This document shows, piece by piece, positions 18,996-31,439 of a DNA stretch of 64,000 nt. This DNA is from Streptococcus oriscaviae. Lineage in GTDB: Bacteria > Bacillota > Bacilli > Lactobacillales > Streptococcaceae. Numbering within the stretch: the first letter of the stretch is position 1; the number at the start of each line of letters is the position of its first letter. The stretch is taken from assembly GCF_018137985.1 (NCBI RefSeq), contig NZ_CP073084.1, positions 744,001-808,000 of the forward strand, written 5' to 3'. Both the position numbers and the translations under genes were made by a program. The notes under the pieces are model-generated. The model saw nothing but the letters and a program-made list of their open reading frames with translations, made no database searches and was not told the DNA's origin.

Positions 18996-19439
18996 TTATT
19001 TTATATCTAATGTCATCATCATCTCGTTACCTTTTAGCCCGACTGGCTGAAAGGCAAATTTTTCAAGTAAGCCTCGCATCTTATGGTTGCCAATCACATA
19101 ATTGGCCGTCACCTTCTGACACTCCTGATCGTCCTTGGCCATCTGAATGACCTGACGCAGAACCTCCCTACCATGCCCTCTGTTTTGATGGGCTTGGTCA
19201 ATCATCAGCCGCCAGATCAGGTACTCCTTGTCTCTTCTATGCTTGGCTAAAAGCAGGAACCCTACTACTTTACCGCTGGCTAAGATAGCTAGGGGCTCTA
19301 TGGTATCATCCTGACGGTAGAGCCAAGCTTGGGCTAAAGAATAGAGATTGGAGGCTACGCGACGTTTATCTCCATCTGCGACGGAAAGTCCTATAACCGC
19401 CTCAAATGTTGTTTCATCTACTAATCTTAATGTAATCAT
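18996..19439 (-). CDS. GNAT-family acetyltransferase
   Basis: About 147 residues. It starts [20 protein letters not shown] and carries the acetyl-CoA binding motif A region [18 protein letters not shown] (QNRGHG as the Q/R-x-x-G-x-G loop) near residues 84-101. Related to spermine/spermidine or small-molecule N-acetyltransferases. It is placed between the ileS T-box terminator (ending about 19453) and ileS, so tRNA-Ile charging should control it too. The start at 19439 is favoured by family length; the ribosome site is weak (GACGTGAT), and in-frame GTG/TTG starts at 19445 and 19469 are open but would lie inside the terminator hairpin. Confidence 0.8.
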   Translation of the reverse strand: MITLRLVDETTFEAVIGLSVADGDKRRVASNLYSLAQAWLYRQDDTIEPLAILASGKVVGFLLLAKHRRDKEYLIWRLMIDQAHQNRGHGREVLRQVIQMAKDDQECQKVTANYVIGNHKMRGLLEKFAFQPVGLKGNEMMMTLDIK

Positions 19440-19447
19440 AATCACGT

Positions 19448-19665
19448 CAAATAAAAAAACTCTCGCCAATAAGGACGAAAGTTCGTGGTACCACCTTAAT
19501 TTAGATAGAGTTTCCCCTATCCCTCTTGACTCGTAACGGGAGTGAACCGTTCTCTCCTACTCCAATAAATCGTTCAGAGAGAATTTAACAGAAGGATGAT
19601 TCTATAAAGAGGGATTACAGGACTTCCACCATCTCCTGCTCGCTAAAAATATCTTTATAAATTCG
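19448..19665 (-). ncRNA. T-box riboswitch, isoleucine type
   Basis: The minus strand has the T-box sequence AAGGTGGTACCACG (19484-19497), followed by a terminator hairpin AACTTTCG/CGAGAGTT (19458-19483) with a T-run at 19451-19457. Upstream, stem I elements AGCGAGCAGGAGATGGTGGAAG (read as the AGGAGATGGTGGAAG core near 19620-19637) and a candidate specifier AUC in AGAAUCAUCC (19598-19600) fit tRNA-Ile. Uncharged tRNA-Ile should stabilise the antiterminator and allow transcription of the acetyltransferase gene and ileS. The 5' end of the leader is not defined. Confidence 0.9.
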
Positions 19666-19682
19666 TGTTTCTGTGTAGTAGA

Positions 19683-20375
19683 CTATTCTTCAATTGGGTC
19701 TGCTTCCAAAATAGGAAACTCTTCCAAGGCAGCGGCTTGTCTGGTCAATTCAGCCACCTCTTCTGGAGACAACTGACGGGTCATGTCCAAGTCCTCTTCA
19801 ATGAACTTGACATCTTCATCCAATGCCTTTTCTAAAACTTCACGGAAGGCTTCATCACTGGTCTGCAGGTAGGATGCCGTTGGACGGAGGATTTCTTCCC
19901 ATTCCGGAGAATCAATCAAGGCCAACTGGCTTTCAACGGTTGATTTAAGACGCTGATGGAAAATACGGGTCTTGTTCTTCAACTCCTCTGTTTCAACAGC
20001 AACACACTTTGCGTTGTCTGTTGCCAAGCGCAAGATGCCATTCGCCTTGTCCTTGGCTTCATTAAGCAAGGTCTGAGCATCGTATTCTGCCTCTTTAACG
20101 ATATGGGCAGCCTGGTTTTCTGCCGCATGTTTTACTTTTTCTGCTGTATCCTGAGCCAAAAGCACAGACTGACTAAGAGATTCTTTCATCTCATCAAAGT
20201 AAGCCAATCGTTCTCTCAAGGATTTGATTTCAGATTCTTGCTCGTGGTTTTTACGAACTAAATCCTCATAGTCACGGGTTACGATGTCCAAGAAATCATC
20301 CACTTCTTCTGCATCGTAGCCTCTAAATTTCGTACCAAAGGTTTTATCTTTTAATTCTAATGCTGTAAGTGCCAT
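19683..20375 (-). CDS. divIVA: Cell division protein DivIVA
   Basis: 230 residues. The conserved N-terminal membrane-binding domain contains MALTALELKDKTFGTKF and RGYDAEEVDDFLDIV, followed by a long coiled coil (residues about 30-150) and an acidic tail. It marks curved membranes at septa and poles and organises peptidoglycan synthesis in streptococci. It closes the ylm gene block downstream of ftsZ and lies just before the ileS T-box. Confidence 0.96.
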   Translation of the reverse strand: MALTALELKDKTFGTKFRGYDAEEVDDFLDIVTRDYEDLVRKNHEQESEIKSLRERLAYFDEMKESLSQSVLLAQDTAEKVKHAAENQAAHIVKEAEYDAQTLLNEAKDKANGILRLATDNAKCVAVETEELKNKTRIFHQRLKSTVESQLALIDSPEWEEILRPTASYLQTSDEAFREVLEKALDEDVKFIEEDLDMTRQLSPEEVAELTRQAAALEEFPILEADPIEE

Positions 20376-20383
20376 ACTTCCCC

Positions 20384-21175
20384 CTATTTCTTTATAAGTT
20401 CAATGTCTACTTTCAATTTGCCTTGTTTGGTATATCCTACTACTTCTCTCAAGCGAATCCTTCCAAATCCCCGAACACTGATAAGCTGACCAAGTTCCAC
20501 AAGGCGGGCTGCCTGAGTCTCTTCAGCATAATCCAGCTTGACTTGTTTCCCTTCTATCAACTTTACTGCACTGGCTCTCGATAGCTTGAAGGCTGTTGAG
20601 ACAATCTTATCCAGCCGCAAACTTGATAGCAATAATTCTCTCGTTTGCATATCATCAACTTTCAGCTCAAGCCTTGTCCAGTCTACTTCTATCCAGTTTA
20701 CTGGAACTCGTGCAATTTTTTGCACGGATGTTTGAAGCAATTGCCCAAATTTACGGTCTATTAGAACCACTGCTTGGTTGTCTGAAAGAAGAATATCTCC
20801 GATAAATTGCCTCTTAATACCTAACTGATTCAGCAAGGTTCCCAAAATCTGAGCATGAGTCAATTTATGGAATTTTTGGGGATAGGCAATTTCTAAAGCC
20901 ATCATATCAAAATCATCCACTTCTAGCTGATAGTAAGATGGAGCGATAATCATGCGAGAAAACTCTGTTTCCACTAATTCCAAACTAGAAAAAGTCAAGA
21001 GTTGAAAATGATGGGCGATTGAAGTTGCGATAGCAACTTGCCGATGATTGAGAAAGGATGTCACTCTGTGCGAGTACGTATTCTCAACTTGCTGGCAACT
21101 ATCAATAATTTTTTCTGCAAACTCTTTTTCTTCCCGCGGAAAATGTTGCAACAAATCTCGCATCGTCTTCACCAT
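20384..21175 (-). CDS. ylmH: YlmH-type S4 RNA-binding protein
   Basis: 263 residues. The C-terminal S4 domain (LSSLRLDKIVSTAFKLSRAS, then AVKLIEGKQVKLDYAEETQ) follows a YlmH-specific RRM-like N-terminal domain with EIAYPQKFHKLTHAQILGTL near residues 98-117. Members are linked to ribosome quality control and tRNA recycling; position in the division cluster is conserved. Spacing to divIVA is 8 bp, indicating one transcript. Confidence 0.9.
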   Translation of the reverse strand: MVKTMRDLLQHFPREEKEFAEKIIDSCQQVENTYSHRVTSFLNHRQVAIATSIAHHFQLLTFSSLELVETEFSRMIIAPSYYQLEVDDFDMMALEIAYPQKFHKLTHAQILGTLLNQLGIKRQFIGDILLSDNQAVVLIDRKFGQLLQTSVQKIARVPVNWIEVDWTRLELKVDDMQTRELLLSSLRLDKIVSTAFKLSRASAVKLIEGKQVKLDYAEETQAARLVELGQLISVRGFGRIRLREVVGYTKQGKLKVDIELIKK

Positions 21176-21178
21176 ATC

Positions 21179-21439
21179 CTAAAGCGATAAAAGTAAATAA
21201 AAGAGAAGACGCGTTACTAGGTTCAGTAGCACCATTACCAAAGGTGCCGTCCAATCCAGTCCTAAAAATTGGAGATTAAAGCGGCGGAAAGGCTCTAAAA
21301 CCGGTCGAACCAGCCAAAGGACCAAGCGTCCAAAGCTTGTTGCAAAAACTTCCGGTATCCAGGTCAAAAAGGTATAGAGCAAGAGAATGAAAGAGTAGAT
21401 TTCCACTACTCTTAAAAGAATGACTATAACTAGATGCAT
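21179..21439 (-). CDS. ylmG: YggT-family membrane protein (YlmG)
   Basis: About 86 residues with two membrane segments flanking the loop VRPVLEPFRRFNL, the YggT signature. Function unresolved; linked to division and membrane organisation by cluster position. The ATG at 21439 lies just beyond the sepF stop; a GTG at 21451 overlapping sepF is possible. Confidence 0.88.
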   Translation of the reverse strand: MHLVIVILLRVVEIYSFILLLYTFLTWIPEVFATSFGRLVLWLVRPVLEPFRRFNLQFLGLDWTAPLVMVLLNLVTRLLFYLLLSL

Positions 21440-21444
21440 GGCAA

Positions 21445-22005
21445 TTACCACTTCATATCGAAGTCAAATTGTGCTTCGTGCTGTCCCTCTTGTGAACTGG
21501 TTGAGCGTAACTCATCAATGTTCACAGTCACATTAACAGGTGTCAGGAGCCACATAGTGCTAGACACCTTCTTCAAACTTCCTGACAAGACGGAACGCGC
21601 TCCATCCAAATAATCCAAACACCGGCGTGCCTGTGGTTCAGACATATATTGGAAGTCAATCAAAACACTCGAGTTGTCCAAAAGAAGGTTGACAATGCTA
21701 CGAGCTTCTTCGTACTTCTTAGGGAATTTTATATCAATAATCGTTTTCTTGTCTTCATGAATGCTATTTGCACGCAACTCTTGCTGACGTTCACGAAGGC
21801 GTTGCAGGTTCGTTTCTTGTGCCGGTGCCTTTTGAGAGGGTTCAGGCTGATTTGCGACTGGTTCCTTCGTTGCAACAGTTGGTGCAACCCGCATTTTTGG
21901 ACGCTCATTTGTCATCTGATATGTCTCCGGACGATCTTCCACCTCAGCAGAGTCATCTATTTCAAAATAGTTAAATAGGTTTTTAAATGTATCTTTCAGT
22001 GCCAC
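21445..22005 (-). CDS. sepF: Cell division protein SepF
   Basis: 186 residues. An N-terminal amphipathic membrane anchor (MALKDTFKNLFNYFEID), a Pro/Gln-rich linker, then the C-terminal SepF domain with IIDIKFPKKYEEARSIVNLL and YLDGARSVLSGSLKKVSST. It bundles FtsZ filaments and tethers them to the membrane beside FtsA. Between ylmE and ylmG as usual. Confidence 0.95.
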   Translation of the reverse strand: MALKDTFKNLFNYFEIDDSAEVEDRPETYQMTNERPKMRVAPTVATKEPVANQPEPSQKAPAQETNLQRLRERQQELRANSIHEDKKTIIDIKFPKKYEEARSIVNLLLDNSSVLIDFQYMSEPQARRCLDYLDGARSVLSGSLKKVSSTMWLLTPVNVTVNIDELRSTSSQEGQHEAQFDFDMKW

Positions 22006-22014
22006 GTTGTTTCC

Positions 22015-22686
22015 TCACTTATAAAATGCTGTCCCTATCCGGACAAAGCTTGAACCGTGCTTGATCGCTAGCTCAAAATCCCCACTCATTCCCATACTTA
22101 GCTCAGTAAAGGGCATGTTTGGCAACTGACGAGCAACAAGACTTTCCTGCAAGCGTTTGGCTTCAGAAAAGATTTGCTCCAGTTCTTCTTGACTAGCTTC
22201 AAATGGAGCCATGGTCATGAGTCCGACGAGTTCTACCTTGTCATAGGCTTTTAAATCCTCTAAAACGTTATCTATTTCATCCACTAAAAACCCGTGTTTG
22301 CTTTCTTCTTGTGAAATATTGACCTGAAGGAAGCACTTGATAGGCTTAGTGGCTCTCTTGTTGATTTCAGCGGCTAATGTGACAGAATCTAAAGCGTGGA
22401 AATAATCGACATAGTTGATTACATCTTTTACTTTCCTTCTTTGGAGTGTGCCTATTAGATGCCAAGTAAGATGTTGATCTGCTAACTCCCGGTATTTATT
22501 CAAAAATTTATCCACTCGGTTCTCGCCGATATGTTTAATTCCTGTTTTTACCAGTTCTTTAGCAATAGAGCTGTCAACATACTTGGTGACAGCTATAACA
22601 TTTACTGAATTGGGAGAACGATATGCCTTCTCAGCAGCAGTTTGCACCGCTTGAAAGACGGCATCTTTATTCTTTTGAAAATTCAT
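22015..22686 (-). CDS. ylmE: YggS/YlmE-family PLP homeostasis protein
   Basis: 223 residues. A fold III PLP-binding barrel with the lysine in VIAVTKYVD near residue 35 and the phosphate-binding SMGMSGDFELAI near residues 197-208. It maintains free pyridoxal phosphate and amino acid pools rather than catalysing a known reaction. Only 2 bp after ftsZ. Confidence 0.93.
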   Translation of the reverse strand: MNFQKNKDAVFQAVQTAAEKAYRSPNSVNVIAVTKYVDSSIAKELVKTGIKHIGENRVDKFLNKYRELADQHLTWHLIGTLQRRKVKDVINYVDYFHALDSVTLAAEINKRATKPIKCFLQVNISQEESKHGFLVDEIDNVLEDLKAYDKVELVGLMTMAPFEASQEELEQIFSEAKRLQESLVARQLPNMPFTELSMGMSGDFELAIKHGSSFVRIGTAFYK

Positions 22687-22688
22687 TT

Positions 22689-25330
<2,642 letters not shown>

Positions 25331-25373
25331 CCTATCAGTCCTCTCTTACTTCCAACTTTAGCAATTATTATTT

Positions 25374-25445
25374 TTCTATTTGAGAAAATAGAATTATTCA
25401 TCCTTCATTATATCATATGTTCTTTAAAAATGGGGATTTTTAAAG
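25374..25445 (-). promoter_or_regulatory. ftsA promoter with two flanking hairpins
   Basis: On the minus strand TGATATAAT (TATAAT at 25407-25412) is an extended -10. Just upstream, CTTTAAAAAT and ATTTTTAAAG form a perfect 10-bp stem around CCCC (25422-25445), which may end divIB transcripts. In the leader, TTCTATTT-TCTC-AAATAGAA (25374-25393) forms a perfect 8-bp stem. Thus ftsA-ftsZ can be transcribed apart from murD-murG-divIB. Confidence 0.6.
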
Positions 25446-25491
25446 CTATTTTTAACATTTTTTTAATATTTTTGCCAATTTGTTTTTAGTT

Positions 25492-26580
25492 TTAATAATT
25501 AGCATAACTATAGATTCCCACTTCCATATCGATGGTACTGTTTGTCATCAACTGCGCCGCTATTTTAGGATAATAAGGCAGTTTCTTTGTAATCTCTGTC
25601 AAAGGTACTATGACACTGTTGCCGTCATACATGGATAGCGTTAGTAGATCGGCCGTCGCCTTGCTGGGCGTTAAGGCGATTGTTTGAATATTTGACCGAA
25701 TGGCCGGATCCACTTCTGCTAATTGTAGCGCTAATTTCTTAACTAAATCTTTATCACTCAGATTGATTTCTGTGTAGTTTTTCGGCAGCTGTTCGCTGGC
25801 TATGCCTTCGCTTAAAATGGCTCCGTTGGAAAGAACCGAGTAATAGCTATTTTTTTCCTTAACATAGCCAATCTCTTGATACTCTTCTATCTGAATAGAG
25901 AAGGCGTTGGGAAAGGTATAGGAAATTGTTGCCGATTTAATCAGATTAGTGCTGGCCAGAATATTTCGAGCATGGTTATCCTTGTTCAAAATCGTGGACA
26001 AAGTATAATCCTTATTAGAAATCAGACTATATTCCAATACTTCCTCTACGCTTAAGCGTTGGTTCCCTGTTACTTCAACTTGCTTTTCCTTGCTGTAAGG
26101 ACTCATAAAATAGATAGAGGTTAGCAATAACAGAAGGCTCACAAATAATACTGGCAAACTCTTCCAGATGGCCTTGCGGGGAATTGGCGGATGTTTTTGG
26201 GCTGTTGCTTCTGAACTTGCTTCTTCTTCATTTTCCAAGGTATCAAACTGAGGTTTATCCTTTTTCCTCAAGGTCTTCAAACGAGGAACACGGGGTGTGT
26301 CAGAAACAGACGCTGGAGTTTCTTCAGCAATTTTTTCTTCAGTGGTTGGGGCAGAGTCTTCAACACCAGTTTTTCCATGGCTCGCCAAATAAGCCTGATG
26401 GCGCTCCTTCCACTGGCTTAAAAACTGACTATTACTCTCTTCTTCATTCGAAGTGGAGTCTGTTTCTTCTTCAGCTAGGTCTGATACAGCGACCTCTTCT
26501 TCAGAAAGCTCTTGAGTATCTTCTTGTTCTTGTGCTTCTTCAGAAACTACTTCTTTTTCATGCTGGTCTTTCTCAGTCAT
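25492..26580 (-). CDS. divIB: Cell division protein DivIB (FtsQ)
   Basis: 362 residues. A long acidic Glu/Ser-rich cytoplasmic tail (residues 1-135), one membrane helix (SLPVLFVSLLLLLTSIYF, 141-158), then a POTRA domain (VTGNQRLSVEEVLEY near 170) and beta domain outside. It joins FtsL and DivIC to control septal synthesis. It follows murG by 1 bp. Confidence 0.93.
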   Translation of the reverse strand: MTEKDQHEKEVVSEEAQEQEDTQELSEEEVAVSDLAEEETDSTSNEEESNSQFLSQWKERHQAYLASHGKTGVEDSAPTTEEKIAEETPASVSDTPRVPRLKTLRKKDKPQFDTLENEEEASSEATAQKHPPIPRKAIWKSLPVLFVSLLLLLTSIYFMSPYSKEKQVEVTGNQRLSVEEVLEYSLISNKDYTLSTILNKDNHARNILASTNLIKSATISYTFPNAFSIQIEEYQEIGYVKEKNSYYSVLSNGAILSEGIASEQLPKNYTEINLSDKDLVKKLALQLAEVDPAIRSNIQTIALTPSKATADLLTLSMYDGNSVIVPLTEITKKLPYYPKIAAQLMTNSTIDMEVGIYSYANY

Positions 26581-26581
26581 G

Positions 26582-27649
26582 CTAGGCCTTTCTATTTATA
26601 TCTGCCAGTAGAAGCTGGTAAAAATCATCCAGCGATTGGATTTCCTGTGACTGGGCCATATTTTGACGGTAGGCATCTCCGTCAGTTAAGACTTCCTCTA
26701 CACAGCTGACCAATTGATCATAGGTCAATTTTTCCTCGTCTATCTGCTTGGCATATCCTTTTTCTTCAAAATAGCGAGCATTCTCTATCTGGTCGCCTCG
26801 GCTAGCATTGCGCCCCAGAGGAACAATCACATGTAATTTTTGCAAGGCAACCAACTCAAAAATCGTATTGGAGCCTCCGCGCGTAATAACAAGGTCAGCT
26901 TCTTCCAAGAGTGGCTGATAGAGCTCGCTCACATAATCAACCCGATAGAGGCGCGGAGAGAGCTGATTCAGGCTGCTATCACCAGTCAGGTTAATGATAT
27001 TAAAGCGTTCCGTTAGTTTCGCCTGATACTGATTGACAAAATCATTGAAGACCTTCGCTCCTCCTGAACCTCCCACAAAAAGTAGAGTTGGCAGTTCTTT
27101 GTCAAACTGGCTGAGAATCTCTGGGAGCTGGATAGGGGTGACCTTGTGAGAATGCCCCACCTTGGTAACTGCTCCAACGTGTTTAACCTTGGTCAGACTA
27201 GCTGCTTGCTCAAAGGTGCTATACATTGTAGTCGCAAACTTATAGGCAATCTTGTTGGCTAATCCCATAGACAGGTCTGATTCATGGATAAAGACAGGGA
27301 TACCTAAGAGTCGAGCTGCTACAACGGGCGGCACTGACACAAATCCTCCCTTAGAAAAGAGAGCCTGAGGACGAATTTTGGCCAAGATAAAGAAAGACTG
27401 AAGGGTGCCCCAGCCTACCTTAAAAACATCCAGCATATTCTGTATGGAAAAGTAGCGGCGGAGTTTTCCCGTCGCTATGGAGTGAAACTGGATTTTAAGC
27501 CCCGATTTTTCTATCTGCTCATGTTCAATTCCGTTTTTATCTCCGATGTAGTGAACTTCCCAGCCTTCTTTTAGGAAACGCGGAATCAACAGGAGGTTGA
27601 GGGTCACATGACCGACTGTTCCCCCGCCAGTAAAGACGATTTTTTTCAT
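26582..27649 (-). CDS. murG: UDP-GlcNAc transferase MurG
   Basis: 355 residues. GT-B glycosyltransferase that adds GlcNAc to lipid I, giving lipid II on the inner leaflet. [14 protein letters not shown] at residues 6-19 is the GGGTxGH motif. [10 protein letters not shown] near 99 and [13 protein letters not shown] near 263 are further family blocks. ATG overlaps the murD stop by 4 bp. Confidence 0.96.
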   Translation of the reverse strand: MKKIVFTGGGTVGHVTLNLLLIPRFLKEGWEVHYIGDKNGIEHEQIEKSGLKIQFHSIATGKLRRYFSIQNMLDVFKVGWGTLQSFFILAKIRPQALFSKGGFVSVPPVVAARLLGIPVFIHESDLSMGLANKIAYKFATTMYSTFEQAASLTKVKHVGAVTKVGHSHKVTPIQLPEILSQFDKELPTLLFVGGSGGAKVFNDFVNQYQAKLTERFNIINLTGDSSLNQLSPRLYRVDYVSELYQPLLEEADLVITRGGSNTIFELVALQKLHVIVPLGRNASRGDQIENARYFEEKGYAKQIDEEKLTYDQLVSCVEEVLTDGDAYRQNMAQSQEIQSLDDFYQLLLADINRKA

Positions 27650-29004
27650 AGTGAACCTTTCAATTCTTCAAAGGTTTTAAGGAAGAGATCTCCACGAACC
27701 TCAAAATTAGGATACATATCCCAGCTAGCATTGGCAGGGCTGAGGAGAATGATATCTCCTGCTTCCGCCTCCAAAAATGCTTTACGCGTAGCATCTGCAA
27801 TATCTACGGCATCTAGGTAAGGCACTCCTGCTTGTTCAGCTGCCCGTTTGACACGAGGAGCTGATTGGCCCAGAATAACCATTTTCTTCAAACCTTTGAG
27901 ACTAGGCACCAACTCATCAAACTCATTGCCACGATCCAAACCGCCTGCAATCAGAATAACCTTGCTGTTATCAAAGCCAGAAAGGGCCATTTGGGTCGCC
28001 AAGATATTGGTCGATTTACTGTCGTTATAAAAGCGGACTTGCTGAATTTCACCTGCAAATTGAAGTCGGTGTTTTACCCCGCCAAAAGCAGACAGACTTT
28101 CCTTGATAACAGAATTATCTACGCCGAGTATTTTGGCAACGGCTATGGTTGCCAAAGCATTTTCAACATTGTGTGAGCCTGGAACACCGATTTCGTCGGC
28201 TGACATGATGGGCTCACCTTTAAAGTAGAGTTGCCCATCTAACAGGTAGGCTCCATCTACAATGCCCACAGTTGAAATAGGCAGAACCTGGGCCTGAGTT
28301 TGTTCAGTCAAGTCCTTTGCTAGCTCCTGATTCATATTCAGAACCAACCAATCCGACGCTGTCATCTGACGTTGAATCATCCATTTGGCTGCTACATAAT
28401 CTTCAAAGTTGCCGTGATAGTCCAAATGGCTGGGTATAAAATTGGTAATAACAGCTATGGTCGGATGGAAGGACTCTGTTCCCATCAACTGGAAGGAAGA
28501 TAGCTCCATGACCAATTTGTCCTCCGCTGAAGCCTCTTGGGCAACAGATGACGCTGGGTAACCGATATTGCCACAGAGTTTGGCCGACTGACCGCCAGCG
28601 TTCAATACCTCTGCAATCATGGTCGTAGTCGTCGTTTTGCCGTTAGAACCTGTGATACCGATAATAGGTGCCTCTGAAATCAGATAGGCTAACTCAACCT
28701 CTGTCCAGACTGGCACGCCTTTTTGGAGGGCCTTTTCAACCATAGGATTGTCATAGCGAATGCCTGGATTTTTGACAAGGAGAGCGAAATCCTCATCCAG
28801 TAATTCCAGTGGGTGGCTGCCGCAGATAACACGAATCCCATCTTCTAATAGCGCTTGGGCTGTTGGGTTTTCATCAAACGGCTTGCCATCGTTGACAGTA
28901 ACAATCGCCCCTAGTTTATCCAGAAGACGCGCTGCTGATTCACCTGATTTGGCCAAGCCCAATACCAATACTTTTTTATTTGCAAAATCTGTGATTGTTT
29001 TCAT
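27646..29004 (-). CDS. murD: UDP-MurNAc-L-Ala:D-Glu ligase MurD
   Basis: About 452 residues. ATP-grasp-independent Mur ligase with Rossmann N-terminus ([18 protein letters not shown]), ATP loop [14 protein letters not shown] near residue 115, and C-terminal domain with [14 protein letters not shown] near 316. The start at 29004 matches the family N-terminus MKTITDF; in-frame upstream starts at 29016 and 29094 lack support, the latter running into the terminator of the preceding gene. First gene of murD-murG-divIB. Confidence 0.95.
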   Translation of the reverse strand: MKTITDFANKKVLVLGLAKSGESAARLLDKLGAIVTVNDGKPFDENPTAQALLEDGIRVICGSHPLELLDEDFALLVKNPGIRYDNPMVEKALQKGVPVWTEVELAYLISEAPIIGITGSNGKTTTTTMIAEVLNAGGQSAKLCGNIGYPASSVAQEASAEDKLVMELSSFQLMGTESFHPTIAVITNFIPSHLDYHGNFEDYVAAKWMIQRQMTASDWLVLNMNQELAKDLTEQTQAQVLPISTVGIVDGAYLLDGQLYFKGEPIMSADEIGVPGSHNVENALATIAVAKILGVDNSVIKESLSAFGGVKHRLQFAGEIQQVRFYNDSKSTNILATQMALSGFDNSKVILIAGGLDRGNEFDELVPSLKGLKKMVILGQSAPRVKRAAEQAGVPYLDAVDIADATRKAFLEAEAGDIILLSPANASWDMYPNFEVRGDLFLKTFEELKGSL

Positions 29005-29073
29005 TTGTTTAACCATACTTTCCAATATACTATTGTACCTTGAATGGAACCCTTTTTCAAGCAGGAGAGAGAA

Positions 29074-29102
29074 AAATCCGACTGGGAAGACCAATCGGAT
29101 TT
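29074..29102 (-). terminator. Terminator after the DUF3165 gene
   Basis: AAATCCGA and TCGGATTT form the outer stem, with TGG/CCA inside around GAAGA; a T-run follows on the minus strand. Confidence 0.75.
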
Positions 29103-29106
29103 AGAA

Positions 29107-29397
29107 TCAAAATAGCGAACCGGCACCTGAACTTCGTCTGCCAGCTCTTTTTGGCCGGGATGGCTTGTCGAGATAATAGATATCCCGCATAGCCCAAATC
29201 CCTAAAAAGACGGTTCCTGCTCCGACCCATAACTCGGTCGGTAGCTGCAGGATGCGTAAAAAACCGAGCACCAAGGCAACCACAAGGGCAACCAAGATGA
29301 AAACTGAGGCAACCAAGTTCATGGTTCCTTTGATATGATCTGGTGCTGCAAAGATGTAAAAGAGCACAATCATAATCGTGATAATGAGATAAAACAT
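29107..29397 (-). CDS. DUF3165 family small membrane protein
   Basis: 96 residues: two to three hydrophobic segments (FYLIITIMIVLFYIFAAP, then LVASVFILVALVVALVLGFL) and a basic tail RPKRAGRRSS. Matches a streptococcal family usually placed between typA and murD, as here. Function unknown. Follows typA by 27 bp. Confidence 0.8.
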   Translation of the reverse strand: MFYLIITIMIVLFYIFAAPDHIKGTMNLVASVFILVALVVALVLGFLRILQLPTELWVGAGTVFLGIWAMRDIYYLDKPSRPKRAGRRSSGAGSLF

Positions 29398-29424
29398 GGT
29401 GCCTCCTTTCTATACTTGATATTT

Positions 29425-31275
29425 TTAGCCTTCTTCAACTGCTAATTTTTTCTTTTTAGCAGCCTTATCCCGCTCTGCTTTGTTAAGAATTTGCTTACGC
29501 AAGCGAATGGATTCTGGGGTCACTTCCATGTATTCATCATCGTTCAAGAACTCAAGCGATTCTTCAAGCGTCAGAATCCGAGGAGTCTTGATAACGGCTG
29601 TCTGATCCTTGGTTGCTGAACGAACGTTTGTCATGGCTTTAGCAGTTGTGATATTGACTGTCAAGTCATTCTCACGGGAGTTTTCACCAATAATCATACC
29701 TTCATAGACTTCGGTTCCCGGGTTGACAAAGATGGTTCCACGCTCTTCAATACGCATGATAGAGTAGGTGGTAGCCTTGCCTTGGTCGATAGAAACCAGC
29801 GCTCCGCGGTGACGGCCACCGATTTCTCCAGGTACTACTGGAAGGTATTGATCAAAGGTATGGTTCATAATACCATATCCTCGTGTCATAGATAGAAACT
29901 CTGTTGAATAACCAATCAACCCACGAGCTGGCACAAGGAAGACCAGACGAGTCTGTCCGTTTCCGGTAGACTGCATATCCAACATGTCACCCTTCCGCTC
30001 AGACAGGGATTGAATGACAGATCCTTGGTATTCTTCAGGGGTATCAATCTGCACACGCTCAAAGGGCTCCATTTTCACGCCATCAATTTCTTTGATGATA
30101 ACTTCTGGACGCGATACTTGCAGCTCATAGCCTTCACGGCGCATGGTTTCAATCAAGATGGACAGGTGCAGTTCTCCGCGACCTGAAACAGTCCATTTGT
30201 CTGGTGAGTCTGTCGCATCTACACGCAGGGATACGTCGGTTTGCAATTCTGCCAAAAGCCGCTCTTCGATTTTCCGAGAAGTTACCCATTTCCCTTCCCG
30301 ACCTGCAAATGGAGAATTGTTAACCAAGAAGGTCATCTGAAGGGTTGGTTCATCAATGCGAAGAACTGGCAAAGCTTCGACGGCATCGGTCGGTGTGATG
30401 GTTTCTCCAACGAAGATGTCTTCCATACCAGATACGGCAATCAAATCTCCTGCCTTAGCATCTTGGATTTCCTTACGCTCAAGACCGAAGAAACCAAACA
30501 GTTTGGTCACTCGGAAGTTTTTGGTCGTACCATCTAGCTTGGAAAGGGTCACTTGGTCACCGACCTTAACGGTACCACGAAAGACACGGCCGATACCAAT
30601 ACGGCCAACGAAGTCGTTGTAGTCTAAAAGTGACACTTGGAACTGGAGTGGCTCATCTGAATTGTCAATTGGAGCTGGAATATGCTCGATGATGGTATCA
30701 AAAATCGGTGCCATGGTTTCTTCCTGATCTGCTGGATTGTCAGACAAAGAAGATGTTCCGTTGATGGCCGAAGCGTAAACCACTGGAAACTCTAGCTGAT
30801 CGTCATCTGCTCCTAGTTCGATGAAGAGCTCTAGTACTTCGTCCACCACTTCTTCCGGACGAGCAGACGGCTTATCGATTTTATTGACAACAACGATTGG
30901 CGTCAGGTTTTGCTCCAAGGCTTTTTTCAATACAAAGCGGGTCTGTGGCATGGTGCCTTCATAGGCATCTACGACAAGGACAACCCCATCAACCATCTTC
31001 ATAATCCGCTCAACTTCTCCACCGAAGTCTGCGTGCCCTGGGGTATCCATAATATTGATACGAGTGCCGTTGTAGGACACGGCTGTATTTTTTGCCAAAA
31101 TGGTAATCCCACGCTCTTTTTCAATGTCGTTTGAGTCCATGGCGCGCTCATCCAGCTGCGTGCGTTCATCCAGAGTTTGCGACTGCTTCAAGAGCTCATC
31201 TACCAAGGTGGTTTTCCCATGGTCAACGTGAGCGATGATAGCTACATTTCGGATGTCATTTCTAAGTTTTGTCAT
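29425..31275 (-). CDS. typA: Ribosome-associated GTPase TypA/BipA
   Basis: 616 residues, translational GTPase similar to EF-G. G1 [11 protein letters not shown] near residue 16, G3 [12 protein letters not shown]4 [10 protein letters not shown], beta-barrel domain and the BipA C-terminal domain ([19 protein letters not shown]). Acts in ribosome assembly and stress adaptation. Minus-strand TGATATACT upstream (about 31308-31313) is a likely extended -10. Confidence 0.96.
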   Translation of the reverse strand: MTKLRNDIRNVAIIAHVDHGKTTLVDELLKQSQTLDERTQLDERAMDSNDIEKERGITILAKNTAVSYNGTRINIMDTPGHADFGGEVERIMKMVDGVVLVVDAYEGTMPQTRFVLKKALEQNLTPIVVVNKIDKPSARPEEVVDEVLELFIELGADDDQLEFPVVYASAINGTSSLSDNPADQEETMAPIFDTIIEHIPAPIDNSDEPLQFQVSLLDYNDFVGRIGIGRVFRGTVKVGDQVTLSKLDGTTKNFRVTKLFGFFGLERKEIQDAKAGDLIAVSGMEDIFVGETITPTDAVEALPVLRIDEPTLQMTFLVNNSPFAGREGKWVTSRKIEERLLAELQTDVSLRVDATDSPDKWTVSGRGELHLSILIETMRREGYELQVSRPEVIIKEIDGVKMEPFERVQIDTPEEYQGSVIQSLSERKGDMLDMQSTGNGQTRLVFLVPARGLIGYSTEFLSMTRGYGIMNHTFDQYLPVVPGEIGGRHRGALVSIDQGKATTYSIMRIEERGTIFVNPGTEVYEGMIIGENSRENDLTVNITTAKAMTNVRSATKDQTAVIKTPRILTLEESLEFLNDDEYMEVTPESIRLRKQILNKAERDKAAKKKKLAVEEG

Positions 31276-31380
31276 AAGGACCTCTGTCTCTTTTAGTTTA
31301 GCTAAGAAAGTATATCATAAAATAGGTCAAAAAGCACTGATTTATCTATTGTAAATGTTTTCAACTACTAGATGATAGAA

Positions 31381-31409
31381 ATAAGAAAAGAGATTGAAAA
31401 CAATCTCTT
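31381..31409 (-). terminator. Terminator after asnA
   Basis: AAGAGATTG and CAATCTCTT pair around a TTTT loop, followed on the minus strand by TTCTTATTTC. Confidence 0.75.
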
Positions 31410-31439
31410 GACTGAAAAACTGCCGCAAAGGGATTTTTC

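Noticed and set aside
31350..31363. cre-like site TGTAAATGTTTTCA upstream of typA
   Set aside because: It misses the central CG of the CcpA consensus by one base and lies too far from a carbon-use gene to be convincing.
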